Of a stretch of 64,000 nt of DNA, positions 42,071 through 51,304 are shown piece after piece (within the stretch, counting starts at the first letter, position 1; each line of letters starts with the position of its first letter). A program made the translations under genes and the position numbers. The DNA lies in the NCBI RefSeq assembly GCF_001651855.1, contig NZ_LNQC01000053.1:247026-311025 (forward strand). Direction: 5' to 3'. The notes under the pieces are model-generated. The model was not told the DNA's origin. It did not search any database and saw only the letters and a list, made by a program, of their open reading frames with translations. The stretch is from Sinorhizobium americanum (GTDB taxonomy: Bacteria; Pseudomonadota; Alphaproteobacteria; Rhizobiales; Rhizobiaceae).

Positions 42071-42661
42071 TTAGAACTTGCGGCTGAGGAAGCGCGAGTT
42101 CTCCAGCCCGAAGCGCCACGGGTGCTCGACGGCTTTGGAGATTCCGACGCGAAGGCCGGTTGAGACGGGCGGCCGCTTCGTTGGCGGGCTCAGTTGGAAG
42201 GGCTTTCCGTCGAGCGGCAAGCCGTCCTGTTCCTTGCCGATCGCGAGCGCCTGGCCGACCCGTCCGGGGCCGGAACAGAGCAACCTGTCTTGCGCAACAC
42301 CGCGCCGCTCCCGCATTGTTTCCAGCCCCCATCTCGGCTCGATGGCGCGGATGAGTACGGCGCTGCCGGGCAGGCAGACGAAATTCAGGCACCAATGAAG
42401 ACCGTAGGAGAGATAGACATAGGCATGCGCCGGTGCGCCGAACATTGAGCGGTTGCGGTTCGTGGCACCGGCGAAACTGTGGGAGGCGGCATCGTCGGGA
42501 AGATAGGCCTCCGTCTCAACGATGATGCCGCCGATGCCGGAAACGGTGAATTCGGCGCCAATCAGATCGGCGGCGACCGTGATGGCGTCACGGGCAAAGA
42601 AGCTGTCGTCCCACTGCAATCGATAGGCTCCCCGATCCAGGCCGGTGTTATGTAGCCTCAT
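42071..42661 (-). CDS. mpg: DNA-3-methyladenine glycosylase (AAG/MPG type)
   Basis: 196 residues. It removes alkylated bases (3-methyladenine, hypoxanthine) and starts base-excision repair. Motifs: [23 protein letters not shown] with the catalytic Glu (quoted here as [15 protein letters not shown]), [19 protein letters not shown], and VLIRAIEP. Cytosolic, single domain. It converges with the ligase gene and is divergent from the DUF763 gene, placing three repair-related genes together. Confidence 0.95.
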   Translation of the reverse strand: MRLHNTGLDRGAYRLQWDDSFFARDAITVAADLIGAEFTVSGIGGIIVETEAYLPDDAASHSFAGATNRNRSMFGAPAHAYVYLSYGLHWCLNFVCLPGSAVLIRAIEPRWGLETMRERRGVAQDRLLCSGPGRVGQALAIGKEQDGLPLDGKPFQLSPPTKRPPVSTGLRVGISKAVEHPWRFGLENSRFLSRKF

Positions 42662-42774
42662 ATTTCAGGCTCGCCAACGTTGCGCCCCGGAATCTTGCGC
42701 AGCCACAGAGAACTTTCCGCGAACATCCAAAGCATGTAGGGTTGACTCGAGACCATAAAAAGGAGCCGAGACAT

Positions 42775-44058
42775 ATGGCGCAACGCGCGGGCAATGCGGA
42801 TCTGCCGCTGCATGGCGGCCGGGTCCCGAAGTGGCTCGGCGACCGGATGACACGGCTCGGCAGGCTGATCACGGAAGCGATCGTTCATCATTATGGACGG
42901 GATGAATTCCTGAGGCGGCTTGCCCACCCGTTCTGGTTCCAGTCCTTCGGCGCGGTGATGGGCATGGACTGGCATTCGTCGGGGATCACCACCAGCGTGA
43001 TCGGCGCTCTGAAGCGCGGCCTGACTCCGCTTTCAGGCGAACTCGGCATTCACGTCTGCGGCGGCCGTGGCCAGCATTCACGAAAGACCCCCGGCGAACT
43101 TGTCATCATCGGCGACCGAATCGGCTTCGACGGTGCGAGGCTTGCCGAGACAAGCCGCCTCGTCGCCAAGGTCGACAGTGCCGCCGTTCAGGACGGCTTC
43201 GATCTCTACCTTCACGGCTTCATCGTCACGGACGACGCGAAATGGGTCGTCGTCCAGCAGGGCATGAACGGCGACCGGCGGCAGGCGAGGCGTTATCACT
43301 GGCATTCCGAAGGCCTGGAGAGCTTCGTCGACTCTCCACATGCGGCGATCGAGGGGCGGGAGCAGGGCAAGATCATCAACCTTGCGGACCGGCGCGCCGG
43401 CGCCTCGCGGGCAAGCCAGCTCGATCTCCTGGGCGCGCTCGGACCCGATGGGCTCGTGCGCGAGCTGGCGACAATCGAGGCCCGCGGAGCGGGACTTGCG
43501 GCGCCGGCCCAGCCGCTGCTGCCGCACCTCTTCATGCCGGCCCATCACGATGTGCGCGAAAGCGACGTGAACATGCGGCGCCTGCACGGCAATTTCGCCG
43601 CCGCCGCCGATCGCGGGCCGAAGGATTTCGAGGAACTGCTGCTCGTGCCGGGTGTCGGCGCGCGAACCGTCAAGGCGCTCGCCATGGTCGCCGAGGTGGT
43701 GCACGGCACGCCGTGCCGCTTTTCCGACCCGGCGCGATTTTCGCTTGCCCATGGCGGCAAGGACCGTCACCCCTTCCCGGTGCCCCTCAAGGTCTATGAC
43801 GAGACGATCAAGGTGATGAAATCGGCAGTGCAGAAGGGACGGCTTGGGCGAGAGGAGGAACTCGCCGCCTTGAGACGTCTCGACGAGCAGTCGCGCCGGA
43901 TGGAGCGCTACGTCACCGGTCCGGACCTCAAGGAGATTGTTGCCGGCGAGTTCAGAAATTCTGCCCGCCTTGGCGGTCGGAGCGTGTTCGGCTGGGAGCG
44001 GGAGGTCGAGGAAAACCAAAGGCAGGATGCCGCCATCAAGCGCCGCACCCGCGACTGA
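42775..44058 (+). CDS. DUF763 protein with helix-hairpin-helix-like motif
   Basis: 427 residues. The DUF763 core spans about 5-330: DLPLHGGRVPKWLGDRM, HHYGRDEFLRRLAHPFWFQ, VMGMDWHSSGITTSV, CGGRGQHSRKTPGEL. Near residues 285-305 LLVPGVGARTVKALAMVAEV has the helix-hairpin-helix pattern of non-specific DNA binding, followed by HGGKDRHPFPVPLKVYDET. The family is shared by archaea and bacteria and has no function that I can confirm; a DNA-processing role fits both the motif and the repair-gene neighbours. ATG at 42775 follows AGGAGCCGAGACAT. Confidence 0.88.
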   Translation: MAQRAGNADLPLHGGRVPKWLGDRMTRLGRLITEAIVHHYGRDEFLRRLAHPFWFQSFGAVMGMDWHSSGITTSVIGALKRGLTPLSGELGIHVCGGRGQHSRKTPGELVIIGDRIGFDGARLAETSRLVAKVDSAAVQDGFDLYLHGFIVTDDAKWVVVQQGMNGDRRQARRYHWHSEGLESFVDSPHAAIEGREQGKIINLADRRAGASRASQLDLLGALGPDGLVRELATIEARGAGLAAPAQPLLPHLFMPAHHDVRESDVNMRRLHGNFAAAADRGPKDFEELLLVPGVGARTVKALAMVAEVVHGTPCRFSDPARFSLAHGGKDRHPFPVPLKVYDETIKVMKSAVQKGRLGREEELAALRRLDEQSRRMERYVTGPDLKEIVAGEFRNSARLGGRSVFGWEREVEENQRQDAAIKRRTRD

Positions 44059-44135
44059 ACTCGCGGGAACAATCACCGGACCGGTCGATTAGGTGGGTGA
44101 GTGTTGCGAGACAGCCCAACCCGAAGGAGGTTCCC

Positions 44136-44399
44136 GTGAGCGCTTCGAAGACCACGACCGATCACGACACGATCCGCAAATGGGCAGAGAGCCGCGACGG
44201 CCACCCGGCACGCGTCAAGGGGGCATCCAACGGCGGTCTGCTGCGCATCGACTTCGGCAAGCCCGAAGAGAGGCTGGAGGAAATCTCCTGGGAGGATTTC
44301 TTCAGGATATTCGACGAGAACAAGCTGGCCTTCCTCTTCCAGGACCGGACCGCGGAGGGGAAAGTCAGCCGCTTCTTCAAGTTCATCGACCGCGACTGA
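44136..44399 (+). CDS. Small conserved hypothetical protein
   Basis: 87 residues: HDTIRKWAESRDGHPARVKG, then LLRIDFGKPEERLEEISWEDFFRIFDE, LAFLFQD and FFKFID. Proteins of this pattern are widespread in proteobacteria (sometimes mis-named glucan branching enzyme) and have no known function to me. GTG at 44136 has AAGGAGG at ideal spacing, which decides the start. It follows the DUF763 gene by 77 bp and may be co-transcribed. Confidence 0.82.
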   Translation: MSASKTTTDHDTIRKWAESRDGHPARVKGASNGGLLRIDFGKPEERLEEISWEDFFRIFDENKLAFLFQDRTAEGKVSRFFKFIDRD

Positions 44400-44506
44400 G
44401 CGCGGATGCTTGCAAGCTACCCGTCCTTGGCCCGCCAGCCGTGCCCACGCGTGTCCCAGCGTCGGCGAAACTGCCGGATCAAGCCGATCGGCGCGCAGAA
44501 GCGCTG

Positions 44507-44833
44507 TTACCGGGTCGCAACAAGCCTTTCGATCTCCTCCAGGCGCGCCCTCAGCGTCTGAATTTCCTCCCGCTTTTCCGCGACCACATCCTTTGCCGTC
44601 TCGATCCGGTCGGCGCCGGGGACGGTGCCGATGGCGGTATGCGCCTCGGTCGCAATCGCATCGATCTGCGCCTCGAGCTCGGCGATGCGCTCTTGCATGT
44701 CGCTGATCTGTTGCCGGACCGTACCTCCGGTCTCTCCCGCATGACGTTCCGATGCATCGATCGGTTCGTCGATACCAGGCGGGTCGAGAGGGCGTGCCAC
44801 GGTCGAGGATCGCGCTTCTCCGTGCTTGGTCAT
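44507..44833 (-). CDS. Hypothetical coiled-coil protein
   Basis: 108 residues. The C-terminal half is a predicted two-segment coiled coil (RQQISDMQERIAELEAQIDAI and VAEKREEIQTLRARLEEIERL with regular heptads; segments at about 40-62 and 83-106), the N-terminal 38 residues are polar and disordered. No family recognised. Its promoter region carries an EcfG-like motif that faces another one for the divergent gene at 44978. Confidence 0.7.
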   Translation of the reverse strand: MTKHGEARSSTVARPLDPPGIDEPIDASERHAGETGGTVRQQISDMQERIAELEAQIDAIATEAHTAIGTVPGADRIETAKDVVAEKREEIQTLRARLEEIERLVATR

Positions 44834-44857
44834 GGCTGGTCTCCCATAAGCGCTCTA

Positions 44858-44882
44858 AACTCCGCGCAGCCTCCGTTGTTCC
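44858..44882 (-). promoter_or_regulatory. EcfG-like promoter of the coiled-coil gene
   Basis: Minus strand: GGAAC, 17 bases, GTT (A before GTT), 25 bp upstream of the start codon. Confidence 0.5.
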
Positions 44883-44924
44883 GGTGGGCTGATGCGGATT
44901 TCGGCGCTTCTTTTCACGTCGTTT

Positions 44925-44949
44925 GGAACTTCCTCTCGCAAGGTCCGTT
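44925..44949 (+). promoter_or_regulatory. EcfG-type promoter of the 44978-46253 gene group
   Basis: GGAAC, 16 bases, CGTT: exact consensus, 28 bp upstream of the small gene that begins at 44978. Confidence 0.75.
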
Positions 44950-44977
44950 TTTATGAATCATGTCCGGGAGGGATTCG

Positions 44978-45193
44978 ATGCATGCACAGGAGTGCCTGGA
45001 GCTTCATTTCGATCTGATGAGCGGTAGAGCGCTGCTCTGCTGTGGCGACAAGGATTATGTCTTGCCTGATTTCTATCCCACGAAAGAAACGGCAAGGATC
45101 GCTGCCCAGCAATTCGCCTGGGAAAAGCTCGGTTGGAAGGACCGAGCGCGCGAATTTCGGCAGGCTTCCGAGTTGCCCGTGTGGCTGCGCTGA
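44978..45193 (+). CDS. Small hypothetical protein
   Basis: 71 residues: ECLELHFDLMSGRALLCCGD, YVLPDFYPTKETARIAAQQFAWEKLGW. Probably a small alpha/beta protein; I cannot name the family. ATG at 44978 has GGGAGGG upstream and is preferred to an ATG at 44960. First gene behind an exact EcfG promoter, with the DUF3175 gene 17 bp downstream. Confidence 0.75.
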   Translation: MHAQECLELHFDLMSGRALLCCGDKDYVLPDFYPTKETARIAAQQFAWEKLGWKDRAREFRQASELPVWLR

Positions 45194-45210
45194 GCCGCTG
45201 ATAGAGCCCG

Positions 45211-45510
45211 ATGGGCAAGGGCAGTAAAAAGACGGCGAAATGGTCGCAAGAGGTGACGGCGCATAGCAACGCGCTGGACATCGAGCCCGGTATTTTTGCC
45301 TCGGATGATCCGCGGAAGATTGCACGTTCCCTGAAACGCTCGGCTGAAGCGAGCGACCGCCGTAAATCGAGCGCTTTCCGATCCGCGATGTCCATGCTCA
45401 GCTTCTATATCAACAGGGCAGGTTCTGGATTGGCCGACGAACAGCGGCGCGTCCTCGAAAACGCGAAGGACGAACTCAGGACGGATTTCGGGCGGGAGCC
45501 CCCAGGCTGA
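45211..45510 (+). CDS. DUF3175 family protein
   Basis: 99 residues matching DUF3175: KKTAKWSQEVTAHSNALDIEPGIF, then DDPRKIARSLKRSAEASDRRKSSAFRSAMSMLSFYINRAG (signature near residues 32-70). Basic and helical, probably nucleic-acid associated by charge, function unknown. Second gene of a likely stress operon of small proteins ending in the GST gene. Confidence 0.88.
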   Translation: MGKGSKKTAKWSQEVTAHSNALDIEPGIFASDDPRKIARSLKRSAEASDRRKSSAFRSAMSMLSFYINRAGSGLADEQRRVLENAKDELRTDFGREPPG

Positions 45511-45530
45511 ACCGGGAGACGAGGGATTTC

Positions 45531-46253
45531 ATGGCACTCACGCTCTATTACTGGGACGGAATTCCCGGCCGCGGCGAATTTGTGCGTCTCGCATTGGAGG
45601 AGGCAGGCGCCGATTATGTCGATGCGGCGCGCCAGCCTGGCGGCACTGCTGCCATGCTGAAGTTGATGAAGGATGCCGGCGGTGCCGCCACCCCTTTCGC
45701 GCCGCCCTTTCTCGTCGATGGCGAATTGCTCATCGCCCATGTCGCCAATATTCTGTTCTATCTCGGCCCAAGGCTGGGGCTGGTGCCCGAGGATGAGGGC
45801 CTGCGCCATGTTGCCAACGGTCTGCAACTGACGGTGACGGATCTCGTTGCGGAAATCCACGACACGCACCATCCGATCGGCGTGTCGCTCTATTACGAGG
45901 AGCAGAAGCCGGAAGCGTCGAGGCGCGCGGAGAACTTCCTGTCCGAGCGGCTGCCGAAATATCTGGGCTATTTCGAACACGTCCTCATGCAAAACCCCGA
46001 AGGCCCGCAGCATAGCGTCGGCGGGCGACTGAGCTATGTCGATCTTTCACTGTTCCACCTGGTCGAGGGGCTCCGCTATGCGTTTCCGAACGCGGTGCGT
46101 GCCAATGAGGAGCATCTGCCGACGCTGATTGCGCTGCATGATGCGGTCGCGGCGCGACCGCGGATCATGAGCTATCTGGCTTCCGACAGGCGCTTGCCCT
46201 TCAACGAGTCCTGTATTTTCCGCCGCTATCCCGAACTCGACCGACCGTCCTGA
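45531..46253 (+). CDS. Glutathione S-transferase family protein
   Basis: 240 residues. The N-terminal thioredoxin-like domain (LTLYYWDGIPGRGEFVRLALEEAG; catalytic Tyr in LYYWDGIPGRGE) and C-terminal all-alpha domain (YFEHVLMQNPEG, SYVDLSLFHLVEGLRY) resemble the sigma/pi-like bacterial GST group. It conjugates or reduces electrophiles with glutathione. ATG at 45531 is 20 bp after the DUF3175 stop, so it probably shares the EcfG promoter at 44925. Confidence 0.9.
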   Translation: MALTLYYWDGIPGRGEFVRLALEEAGADYVDAARQPGGTAAMLKLMKDAGGAATPFAPPFLVDGELLIAHVANILFYLGPRLGLVPEDEGLRHVANGLQLTVTDLVAEIHDTHHPIGVSLYYEEQKPEASRRAENFLSERLPKYLGYFEHVLMQNPEGPQHSVGGRLSYVDLSLFHLVEGLRYAFPNAVRANEEHLPTLIALHDAVAARPRIMSYLASDRRLPFNESCIFRRYPELDRPS

Positions 46254-46257
46254 GCTG

Positions 46258-46899
46258 CTAGTCGACGCGGCCGGCGATTTGGGCGAGGTCTTTGACGAAA
46301 CGCGCGCGTTCTGCCGCGGCGTCGTCTCTGTTCTGGATCCTCAGAAGATAAGAGGGGTGGATCGTGACGAGCACCTGGTATCCGGTGGGCGTAGCGATCA
46401 GGTCGCCGCGGTTTTTCATCACGCCGGCGCGGCGTCCGAGCAGCGCCGAAAGCGCCGTTGCACCCAGCGCGACGACGACCTCGGGGTGCAGCTTCTCAAG
46501 CTCCGCGCCGAGCCACCAGGAGCAGCGCTGGATCTCGCCCGCGTTGGGTCGCGAATGCAGGCGGCGCTTGCCGCGTTGCTCGAACTTGAAATGCTTGACG
46601 GCATTGGTGAGATAGCAGCTCGAGCGATCGATGCCTGCCTCATGCAGGCACTCGTCGAGGATACGTCCCGCCGGGCCGACGAAGGGCCGTCCCGCCAGAT
46701 CCTCGCGATCGCCGGGCTGTTCGCCGACAAGGACGACGCGGGCCTTGCCCGGTCCCTCGCCAAACACGAGCTGCGTCGCATGCTTATAGAGGTCGCAACG
46801 CTCGCAGCCCTCGGCCTGCTCGCGCAACGCTGCAATGGAGGGCGCATCAGCATGCTCGCCGGAGAGGGACGGACCCATTTTTACTGGTTCAGTCGGCAT
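46258..46899 (-). CDS. udgX: UdgX-type uracil-DNA glycosylase
   Basis: 213 residues, uracil-DNA glycosylase superfamily. The four Cys that bind the iron-sulphur cluster in family 4-like enzymes are represented by CERC near the start and others downstream. GEQPGDREDLAGRPFVGPAG is the active-site loop. The insert KRRLHSRP at about 111-118 corresponds to the KRRIH loop of UdgX, whose His attacks the sugar and leaves the protein covalently bound at the abasic site. ATG at 46899 is chosen over 46932 because the EcfG-like promoter at 46948 would start transcription within about ten bases of the longer start. Confidence 0.9.
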   Translation of the reverse strand: MPTEPVKMGPSLSGEHADAPSIAALREQAEGCERCDLYKHATQLVFGEGPGKARVVLVGEQPGDREDLAGRPFVGPAGRILDECLHEAGIDRSSCYLTNAVKHFKFEQRGKRRLHSRPNAGEIQRCSWWLGAELEKLHPEVVVALGATALSALLGRRAGVMKNRGDLIATPTGYQVLVTIHPSYLLRIQNRDDAAAERARFVKDLAQIAGRVD

Positions 46900-46947
46900 G
46901 GCTTTCAAGACACGAGCCTCGGTCCATTTCAATCGTGCAACCGGCTA

Positions 46948-46972
46948 AACCGACGGGCTCGGACCATGTTCC
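46948..46972 (-). promoter_or_regulatory. EcfG-like promoter of udgX
   Basis: Minus strand: GGAAC, 17 bases, GTT (G before GTT), 48 bp upstream of the preferred ATG. Confidence 0.55.
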
Positions 46973-46982
46973 GTTCGCTATG

Positions 46983-48749
46983 TCAATTGGACCGGACGGC
47001 AGCAACGATGCTTGGGCCCGGCAACTCACGTCCGTCCAAATTATGTGCGCCGAATATCGGCTCGCCGCGGATCGGCGGAACGGCGGCTTTGCCCGCGGAG
47101 AGATTGGCGCGCAACTCGAGCACCGTGCCGCCGAACGACCAGTCGACGGCGACAATGCCGTCGCGAGCGGAATGGACCTCGAAACTCGGAAAGTTGCATT
47201 GTCTCATCAGCGGCGCGATGTGCCGCTGCCGGATATCGGCGAGGTCGCGCATGAAAGCGAGGTGAGTCCTGCCGGCCGCGCTCTCGGCGCGTTCCCAGCA
47301 AAGCTTCGAAGCGGCAAAGGTCTCGGGATCAATCGGATCGGGAAGATCTTCTGCCGTCTTGCCAGGCGGCATGCCGCCGAATTTCTCGGCTTCCTCTTGC
47401 CGCCCGCCCCGAACGGCCGCGCCGAGTTCGCCCGCATAGTCGGCGAAAAACAGGAACGGCTGGCTTTCCCCGTATTCCTCGCCCATGAAGAGCAGCGGAA
47501 TCTGCGGCGAAAGCATCAGCATCGCTGTCATCACGTTCAGCTGGTCAATCCTGGCGAGCGAGACGAGGCGCTCGCCGAAGGCGCGGTTGCCGATCTGGTC
47601 GTGGTTCTGCAGGAAGCTCACGCGCGCCTGCGGCGGCACTTCGCCCTCAGAGAGGGACTCGATCGTTTCGGTCGAGGCGAAGCCGTCGGTCATGGCCTCG
47701 CGCGTCGCCTGCCAGCGGCGCGCTGCAAAGGGCCGATAGAAGCCCCTGTCTTCGCCCGTTGCGATGACATGGAGGCCGTGGTGAAAATCGTCGTTCCACC
47801 CGGCAGTGAAGAGAGCGATAGTCCCGTCGCCGTTGCGCCGCACCAGATTGCGCCGGCGGTCAGCATCCTCGACGACCAGATGGACGTTGCGGTCGGCAAA
47901 AGTCTCCTGCACCTCGCGCGCCAAGGCGGCAAGAAAATGCGGCTCGCTCGTGTCCCTTATCTGGTCCGTCGCATCGAGGCGCAGCCCGTCGAAGCGGAAG
48001 TCACCGAGCCAATAGAGCGCGTTGTCGATGAAGAAGCGGCGCACGGCGGGTTCCTCGAAGGCGATCGACGCACCCCATGGGGTCGGCCGATCGCCGTTGA
48101 AGAAGCGGCTGGCGTAACGGGGGAGGCTGTTGCCCTCCGGTCCGAAGTGATTGTAGACGACGTCGAGCAGGACCATCATGCCGAGCCCGTGCGCCGCATC
48201 GACCAGCGCCTTCAGATCGTCGGGGGTGCCATAGGCATGGTGCGGCGCATAGGGCAGAACGCCGTCGTAGCCCCAGCCGCGCTCGCCTTGAAACTCCGCG
48301 ACCGGCATGATCTCGATGGCGGTAATCCCGGCTTCGGCTAGATGCGGTAACCGCTCGGCCGCCGCTCTAAAGGTGCCCTCCGGCGTAAAACAGCCGACAT
48401 GCAGCTCGGAGATGATTGCCTCTTCCCATGGCCGCCCGCGCCAGGAGGAAGCCTTCCACTGGTAGGCCGACCGATCGACGAGCATCGACGGGCCGGAAAC
48501 TCCCTCCGGCTGGGCGCGAGAGGCAGGATCGGCGACGCGGGTCCCGTCGGAAAGTTCGAACCAGTAGCGGTCGCCTACCCGGGCCCGGGCAGAGACTTCG
48601 AACCAGCCGCTGTCGAGCGCGCGCATCGAGTGCGATACATCGGCAAGAACGAGGCGGACCGCCTGCTCGTCGGGCGCCCACAGGCGAAAATGTGCGACGT
48701 CGTCCGAGGTGAGCTCGGCGCCCCAGGTCTTCCGGACAAGATCGGGCAT
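46983..48749 (-). CDS. treZ: Malto-oligosyltrehalose trehalohydrolase
   Basis: 588 residues, GH13. It releases trehalose from maltooligosyl-trehalose made by TreY. The N-terminal beta-domain (HFRLWAPDEQAVRLVL) precedes the barrel, which has VLLDVVYNHFGPEGN, FRFDGLRLDATDQI with the nucleophile Asp, and VVEDADRRRN with the Glu. The C-terminal part contains LLFMGEEYGESQPFLFF. treY is not in the window, so the partner lies elsewhere. It is divergent from glgX, which shares the 164-bp promoter region. Confidence 0.94.
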   Translation of the reverse strand: MPDLVRKTWGAELTSDDVAHFRLWAPDEQAVRLVLADVSHSMRALDSGWFEVSARARVGDRYWFELSDGTRVADPASRAQPEGVSGPSMLVDRSAYQWKASSWRGRPWEEAIISELHVGCFTPEGTFRAAAERLPHLAEAGITAIEIMPVAEFQGERGWGYDGVLPYAPHHAYGTPDDLKALVDAAHGLGMMVLLDVVYNHFGPEGNSLPRYASRFFNGDRPTPWGASIAFEEPAVRRFFIDNALYWLGDFRFDGLRLDATDQIRDTSEPHFLAALAREVQETFADRNVHLVVEDADRRRNLVRRNGDGTIALFTAGWNDDFHHGLHVIATGEDRGFYRPFAARRWQATREAMTDGFASTETIESLSEGEVPPQARVSFLQNHDQIGNRAFGERLVSLARIDQLNVMTAMLMLSPQIPLLFMGEEYGESQPFLFFADYAGELGAAVRGGRQEEAEKFGGMPPGKTAEDLPDPIDPETFAASKLCWERAESAAGRTHLAFMRDLADIRQRHIAPLMRQCNFPSFEVHSARDGIVAVDWSFGGTVLELRANLSAGKAAVPPIRGEPIFGAHNLDGRELPGPSIVAAVRSN

Positions 48750-48788
48750 TCGTCTTCCTTGCTGCTAGCGAGATCGGCAAGAAACGAG

Positions 48789-48814
48789 AACTGCGTGGAC
48801 GGGTCGAAGGTTCC
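48789..48814 (-). promoter_or_regulatory. EcfG-like promoter of treZ
   Basis: Minus strand: GGAAC, 18 bases, GTT (A before GTT), 39 bp upstream of the treZ start. Confidence 0.5.
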
Positions 48815-48844
48815 GCGGCGACCGCTCGTCTCCGAGGGGCGGCA

Positions 48845-48870
48845 GGAACAAAGTTGCCGTCATCGGCGTT
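48845..48870 (+). promoter_or_regulatory. EcfG-type promoter of glgX
   Basis: GGAAC, 17 bases, CGTT: exact consensus, 43 bp upstream of the glgX start codon. Confidence 0.75.
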
Positions 48871-48913
48871 GCCCCCTCACTTCCACGACGCTGCAGGGGG
48901 CGCGACAACACGA

Positions 48914-51004
48914 ATGAATGTGGCTTTCTCCGAACTCGATTTTCTGAAGCCGGAGCTCGGCGCCGAATACACCGGCCAGGGCACCCATTTTGCGGTGTTT
49001 TCCGCACATGCCGAAAAAATCGAGCTGTGTCTCTTTTCCGAGGATGGCAGCAAGGAAACGGCCCGCCTGCCGCTGCCGAAGCGGGAGGGCGACATCTGGT
49101 CGGGATATATCGAGGGGCTGGGCCCGGGCACGCTTTACGGCTACCGCGCTTATGGTCCCTACGACCCGCACAACGGACATCGCTTCAATCCGAACAAGCT
49201 GCTTCTCGATCCCTATGCCAAGCACGTGGCGGGCGAGTTCGTCTGGGACGACGCGCTGTTCGGCTACACGATCGGCAGCCCGCAGGGCGATCTTTCCTTC
49301 GACGAGCGCGACAGCGCTCCATTTACGGTCAAGAGCGTCGTCCAGGATCCGAACTTCGACTGGGACGGCGAGGAGGCGATACGCCGGCCCTGGACAGAAA
49401 CGATCATCTACGAGACTCACCTGCGCGGCATGACCATGACGCATCCGGGCGTGCCGGAGGAATTGCGCGGCACCTTTCTCGGCATGGCAAGCGATCCGAT
49501 CATCGATCATCTGATCAAGCTCGGCGTCTCCGCGGTGGAGCTTCTGCCGGTGCAGTATTTCCTCGACGACCGCTATCTCACCGAGCGAAGCCTCAGGAAT
49601 TACTGGGGTTACCAGCCGCTCGGCTATTTCGCGCCGCATGCGCGCTACATGAAGGGCACCAGGATCACCGAGTTCAAGACGATGGTGAAGCGTTTCCACG
49701 CCGCCGGCATCGAGGTTCTGATGGACGTCGTCTACAACCATACGGCCGAGGGTTCGGAACAGGGGCCGACGCTCAGCTTCCGAGGTCTCGATAATCTCAG
49801 CTATTACCGCCAGTCGCCGGAGCAGCCTAGGCACACCTATGACATGACCGGCACCGGCAACACGCTGAACGTCGCGCATCCGATGGTGTTGCGCATGGTG
49901 CTTGACAGCCTCCGCTACTGGGTGGGCGTCATGCACATCGACGGCTTCCGTTTCGATCTGGCGAGCGCCCTCGGGCGCGAAGACATGGAATTCGACCGCG
50001 AGGGCGGTTTCTTCGACGCGATCAGGCAAGACCCGATCCTGGCGGGCGTCAAGCTCATCGCCGAGCCGTGGGATATCGGCGATGGCGGCTATCAGCTCGG
50101 CGGTTTCCCGCCGCCCTTCCGCGAGTGGAACGATCGCTTCCGCGACGATGTCCGCCGCTTCTGGAAGGGTGACGGCGGCGTCGCCCCGGTGCTCGCCGAG
50201 CGGCTCACCGGCTCGCCGGTCCAGTTCAATCATTCCGGCCGGGCCGCGACCACCTCCGTCAATCTCTTGAGCGCCCATGACGGCTTCACGCTGATGGACA
50301 CCGTCTCCTATGCGGAGAAGCACAACGAGGCAAATGGCGAAGACAATCGCGACGGCCACTCGGACAATCATTCGGACAATATGGGCGCCGAGGGGCCGAC
50401 CGATGATCCCGGGATCGACGAGGCGCGCCGGCGACGCCGCCGTGCCATGGTCGCCACCCTGATGATGAGCCAGGGCGTTCCGATGATCCTCGGCGGCGAC
50501 GAACTCGGCAACAGCCAGCGCGGCAACAACAACGCCTATTGCCAGGACAACGAGATCGGCTGGATCGACTGGAACGGCTCTGACGAGGCCTTTCTTACCT
50601 TCTGCCGCAAGATGACGGCCTTCCGCCGGGAGAACCCGGTGCTGCGCCAGGAGAATTTCCTGGAAGGAGCCACCGACGAGCACGGACGCATCGAGATCGC
50701 CTGGTACAAGCCCGACGGCAACCGGATGGACGAGCCGGCATGGGGCGACGGCGAATTGCGCATCCTCGGCGTCTATCTCTGCCAGCTCTCACCCGCCGAG
50801 GCGCCGGCGGGGGAGATCTTTCTTGTCTTTAACGCCGGCGGCGACTGCGACGTCGCGCTTCCGCCCGCGCACGGGGCGCAAGGCTGGCGGTGGGCGCTGA
50901 ATACGGCCGAAGACGACGCCTTTGCCGAGACCGTTGCCAAGGAGCGGGAAACAATCCGTGCGCAGAGCGTCGCCGCTTTCGTTCCACAAGACTCTGGCGA
51001 GTAG
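48914..51004 (+). CDS. glgX: Glycogen debranching enzyme (isoamylase type)
   Basis: 696 residues, GH13. It cleaves alpha-1,6 branches of glycogen, giving linear dextrins that TreY/TreZ can turn into trehalose. N-terminal CBM48-like domain ([22 protein letters not shown]), then the barrel with [34 protein letters not shown] and [22 protein letters not shown] at 48914 fits the family start better than the open frame from 48854, and the -10 element ends at 48870. It is transcribed divergently from treZ under stress-type promoters. Confidence 0.95.
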   Translation: MNVAFSELDFLKPELGAEYTGQGTHFAVFSAHAEKIELCLFSEDGSKETARLPLPKREGDIWSGYIEGLGPGTLYGYRAYGPYDPHNGHRFNPNKLLLDPYAKHVAGEFVWDDALFGYTIGSPQGDLSFDERDSAPFTVKSVVQDPNFDWDGEEAIRRPWTETIIYETHLRGMTMTHPGVPEELRGTFLGMASDPIIDHLIKLGVSAVELLPVQYFLDDRYLTERSLRNYWGYQPLGYFAPHARYMKGTRITEFKTMVKRFHAAGIEVLMDVVYNHTAEGSEQGPTLSFRGLDNLSYYRQSPEQPRHTYDMTGTGNTLNVAHPMVLRMVLDSLRYWVGVMHIDGFRFDLASALGREDMEFDREGGFFDAIRQDPILAGVKLIAEPWDIGDGGYQLGGFPPPFREWNDRFRDDVRRFWKGDGGVAPVLAERLTGSPVQFNHSGRAATTSVNLLSAHDGFTLMDTVSYAEKHNEANGEDNRDGHSDNHSDNMGAEGPTDDPGIDEARRRRRRAMVATLMMSQGVPMILGGDELGNSQRGNNNAYCQDNEIGWIDWNGSDEAFLTFCRKMTAFRRENPVLRQENFLEGATDEHGRIEIAWYKPDGNRMDEPAWGDGELRILGVYLCQLSPAEAPAGEIFLVFNAGGDCDVALPPAHGAQGWRWALNTAEDDAFAETVAKERETIRAQSVAAFVPQDSGE

Positions 51005-51050
51005 GAGGCGCCACCAACTGCGCTTGCGGGCGCGTAGAAAGGAGGCAGCA

Positions 51051-51233
51051 GTGCAAAATCCGCGTCAGCCGGGTCAGACTCCGCCACCGCCGCCGAGGGA
51101 TCCGGAACCGCCTATCGGCGAACCTGAACCCGATCGCCTTCCGGACGAGGCGCCGCTACCGAATCCCGACGAGAATCCGGAGCCGCCTCGCTATGGCGGC
51201 GGCTCCGGCGATCGATGCTGGAATAGGGTTTGA
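51051..51233 (+). CDS. Small proline-rich protein
   Basis: 60 residues, more than a quarter Pro, with repeated PPxxPEPP and Pro-Asp-Glu units and no hydrophobic core, hence intrinsically disordered. A GTG start at 51051 is supported by AAAGGAGG at proper spacing. It follows glgX by 46 bp and may be co-transcribed. Function unknown. Confidence 0.6.
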   Translation: MQNPRQPGQTPPPPPRDPEPPIGEPEPDRLPDEAPLPNPDENPEPPRYGGGSGDRCWNRV

Positions 51234-51238
51234 GCCAT

Positions 51239-51263
51239 GGAACAAATGGGCGGTCGTCCCGTT
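51239..51263 (+). promoter_or_regulatory. EcfG-type promoter of the DUF2934 gene
   Basis: GGAAC, 16 bases, CGTT: exact consensus, 41 bp upstream of the start codon. Confidence 0.75.
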
Positions 51264-51304
51264 TGCATTTTGCCGACACGGCTTTCATCAGCGAGGTAAG
51301 GGAC

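Noticed and set aside
44106..44130. Possible EcfG promoter before the small gene at 44136
   Set aside because: GGAAC occurs near 44067 but the expected GTT is GATT, with two mismatches; the gene may be read from the DUF763 promoter instead.
48860..50683. 607-codon open frame antisense to glgX
   Set aside because: Mirror of a strongly supported GH13 gene, no domain pattern, no ribosome site.
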